Assembly: GCA_900554895.1 (NCBI GenBank)
Contig: USIX01000130.1
Span: 1 to 6,328, forward strand
From: an uncultured Megamonas sp.
GTDB lineage: Bacteria > Bacillota > Negativicutes > Selenomonadales > Selenomonadaceae
Direction: 5' to 3'
Length of the DNA stretch: 6,328 nt
A program made the position numbers and the translations under genes. Positions 5,827-6,328 of the stretch are shown one piece after another. Position 1 is the stretch's first letter, and the number at the start of each line of letters is the position of its first letter. The notes beneath the pieces were generated by a model. The model saw only the letters and a program-made list of their open reading frames with translations. It searched no databases and had not been told where the DNA came from.

Positions 5827-6328
5827 ATGGTAAAAAGAATTTTAGCGATATTATCTGTTTTGGCGGCATTGCAGGGAAATGTTATGGCAGCGGAGCAGAT
5901 ACGATTTAACGAAAGTGTGCTGCCGTACCAAGACGGCTATCTGATACCGAATTTCGGCACGCAGGAAAAAGTTCCGGCTCCGGAACAGGCGGACGGATAT
6001 ATACTGTATTATGATAATAGCACAAAGACACTAAACGATTTTATTCCAGCGGACGGCGATATGGTTCGTCCGACGGGGATGGCGGTTTATAATAATAAAC
6101 TGTATATCTGCAATAAGACGAATGTTTTAGTATATGACCTCGCCGATTTGAAAAAAGCACCGCAGACAATTGCATTTGCCGATGATGACAGGGAAGTTAA
6201 TGATGCTGTTGTTTGCGGCGGTAAGCTTTATGTAACGGTAACTGACACGGACAGAATTTATGAAATCGACCTGGCAGCGGAAAATCCGCTACCGCATAAA
6301 TGGGTGGATATCCCGGGACCGAACGGTA
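5827..6328 (+). CDS. Secreted beta-propeller protein (SMP-30/NHL-like), 3' end outside the window
   Basis: From ATG 5827 the frame stays open to the window edge (167 residues seen). TTGGAGAA at 5815-5822 is a good ribosome-binding site and the gap after the second reductase is 13 bases, so it is the third gene of the operon. A signal peptide is clear: basic MVKR, a hydrophobic stretch ILAILSVLAAL, and a cleavage region NVMAAEQ (after A21 or A22). Two propeller-like repeats follow: GMAVYNNKLYICNKTNVLVYDL (84-105) and DAVVCGGKLYVTVTDTDRIYEIDL (126-149), each with the pattern G-x-LY-(6-8 residues)-(V/I)Y-x-(I)-DL typical of SMP-30/gluconolactonase-like, NHL or TolB-type blades. Metal-binding and catalytic residues of a lactonase cannot be judged from this part. 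It may be an extracytoplasmic sugar-lactone hydrolase or a binding protein. Confidence 0.75.
   Translation, partial: MVKRILAILSVLAALQGNVMAAEQIRFNESVLPYQDGYLIPNFGTQEKVPAPEQADGYILYYDNSTKTLNDFIPADGDMVRPTGMAVYNNKLYICNKTNVLVYDLADLKKAPQTIAFADDDREVNDAVVCGGKLYVTVTDTDRIYEIDLAAENPLPHKWVDIPGPNG

Noticed and set aside
1..6328. CRISPR array, tRNA, rRNA, toxin-antitoxin pair or phage genes
   Set aside because: No regularly spaced repeats, cloverleaf sequence, ribosomal RNA motifs or phage-type proteins were seen on either strand.

Overview
This window reads as AT-rich bacterial DNA (GC roughly 40% in genes, far lower between them) with strong Shine-Dalgarno sites, short operon spacings and Gram-negative-style signal peptides. 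That mix would suit a low-GC diderm Firmicute such as a member of the Negativicutes, but this taxonomic reading is an inference with low confidence.

Layout. Positions 1-41 hold the first 13 codons, on the minus strand, of what looks like an IS607-family serine recombinase, so the edge of a mobile element lies just upstream of the first complete gene. An AT-rich stretch (42-212) with two copies of a 10-bp palindrome leads into a two-gene plus-strand operon: a MATE-family membrane efflux transporter, which appears to start at an ATT codon, and a maltose/galactoside-type sugar O-acetyltransferase. A symmetric hairpin (2156-2187) ends this operon and probably also the convergent minus-strand gene for a small exported protein of unknown function (2192-2839). 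Upstream of that gene lies a 151-bp MITE-like or palindromic intergenic element (2903-3053) with perfect 15-bp terminal inverted repeats, which fills nearly all the space up to the end of a LysR-type regulator gene (3065-3967, minus).

The lysR gene is divergent from a plus-strand operon of two tandem paralogous aldo/keto reductases (4085-4936, 4968-5813) followed by a secreted beta-propeller protein (from 5827, running off the window). The two promoters between lysR and the first reductase interlock, the classical arrangement for a LysR regulator that controls itself and its divergent neighbour. The reductases carry the complete Asp-Tyr-Lys-His catalytic tetrad, are about half identical by eye, and share a 12-base ribosome-binding leader, showing tandem duplication followed by divergence.

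The left operon fits chemical detoxification by acetylation and export. The right operon fits regulated NADPH-dependent reduction of a carbonyl compound or sugar together with an exported propeller protein. No CRISPR array, tRNA, rRNA or obviously new defence system is visible. The most notable items are the non-canonical MATE start, the IS607 edge, the inverted-repeat element and the reductase pair with its secreted partner.
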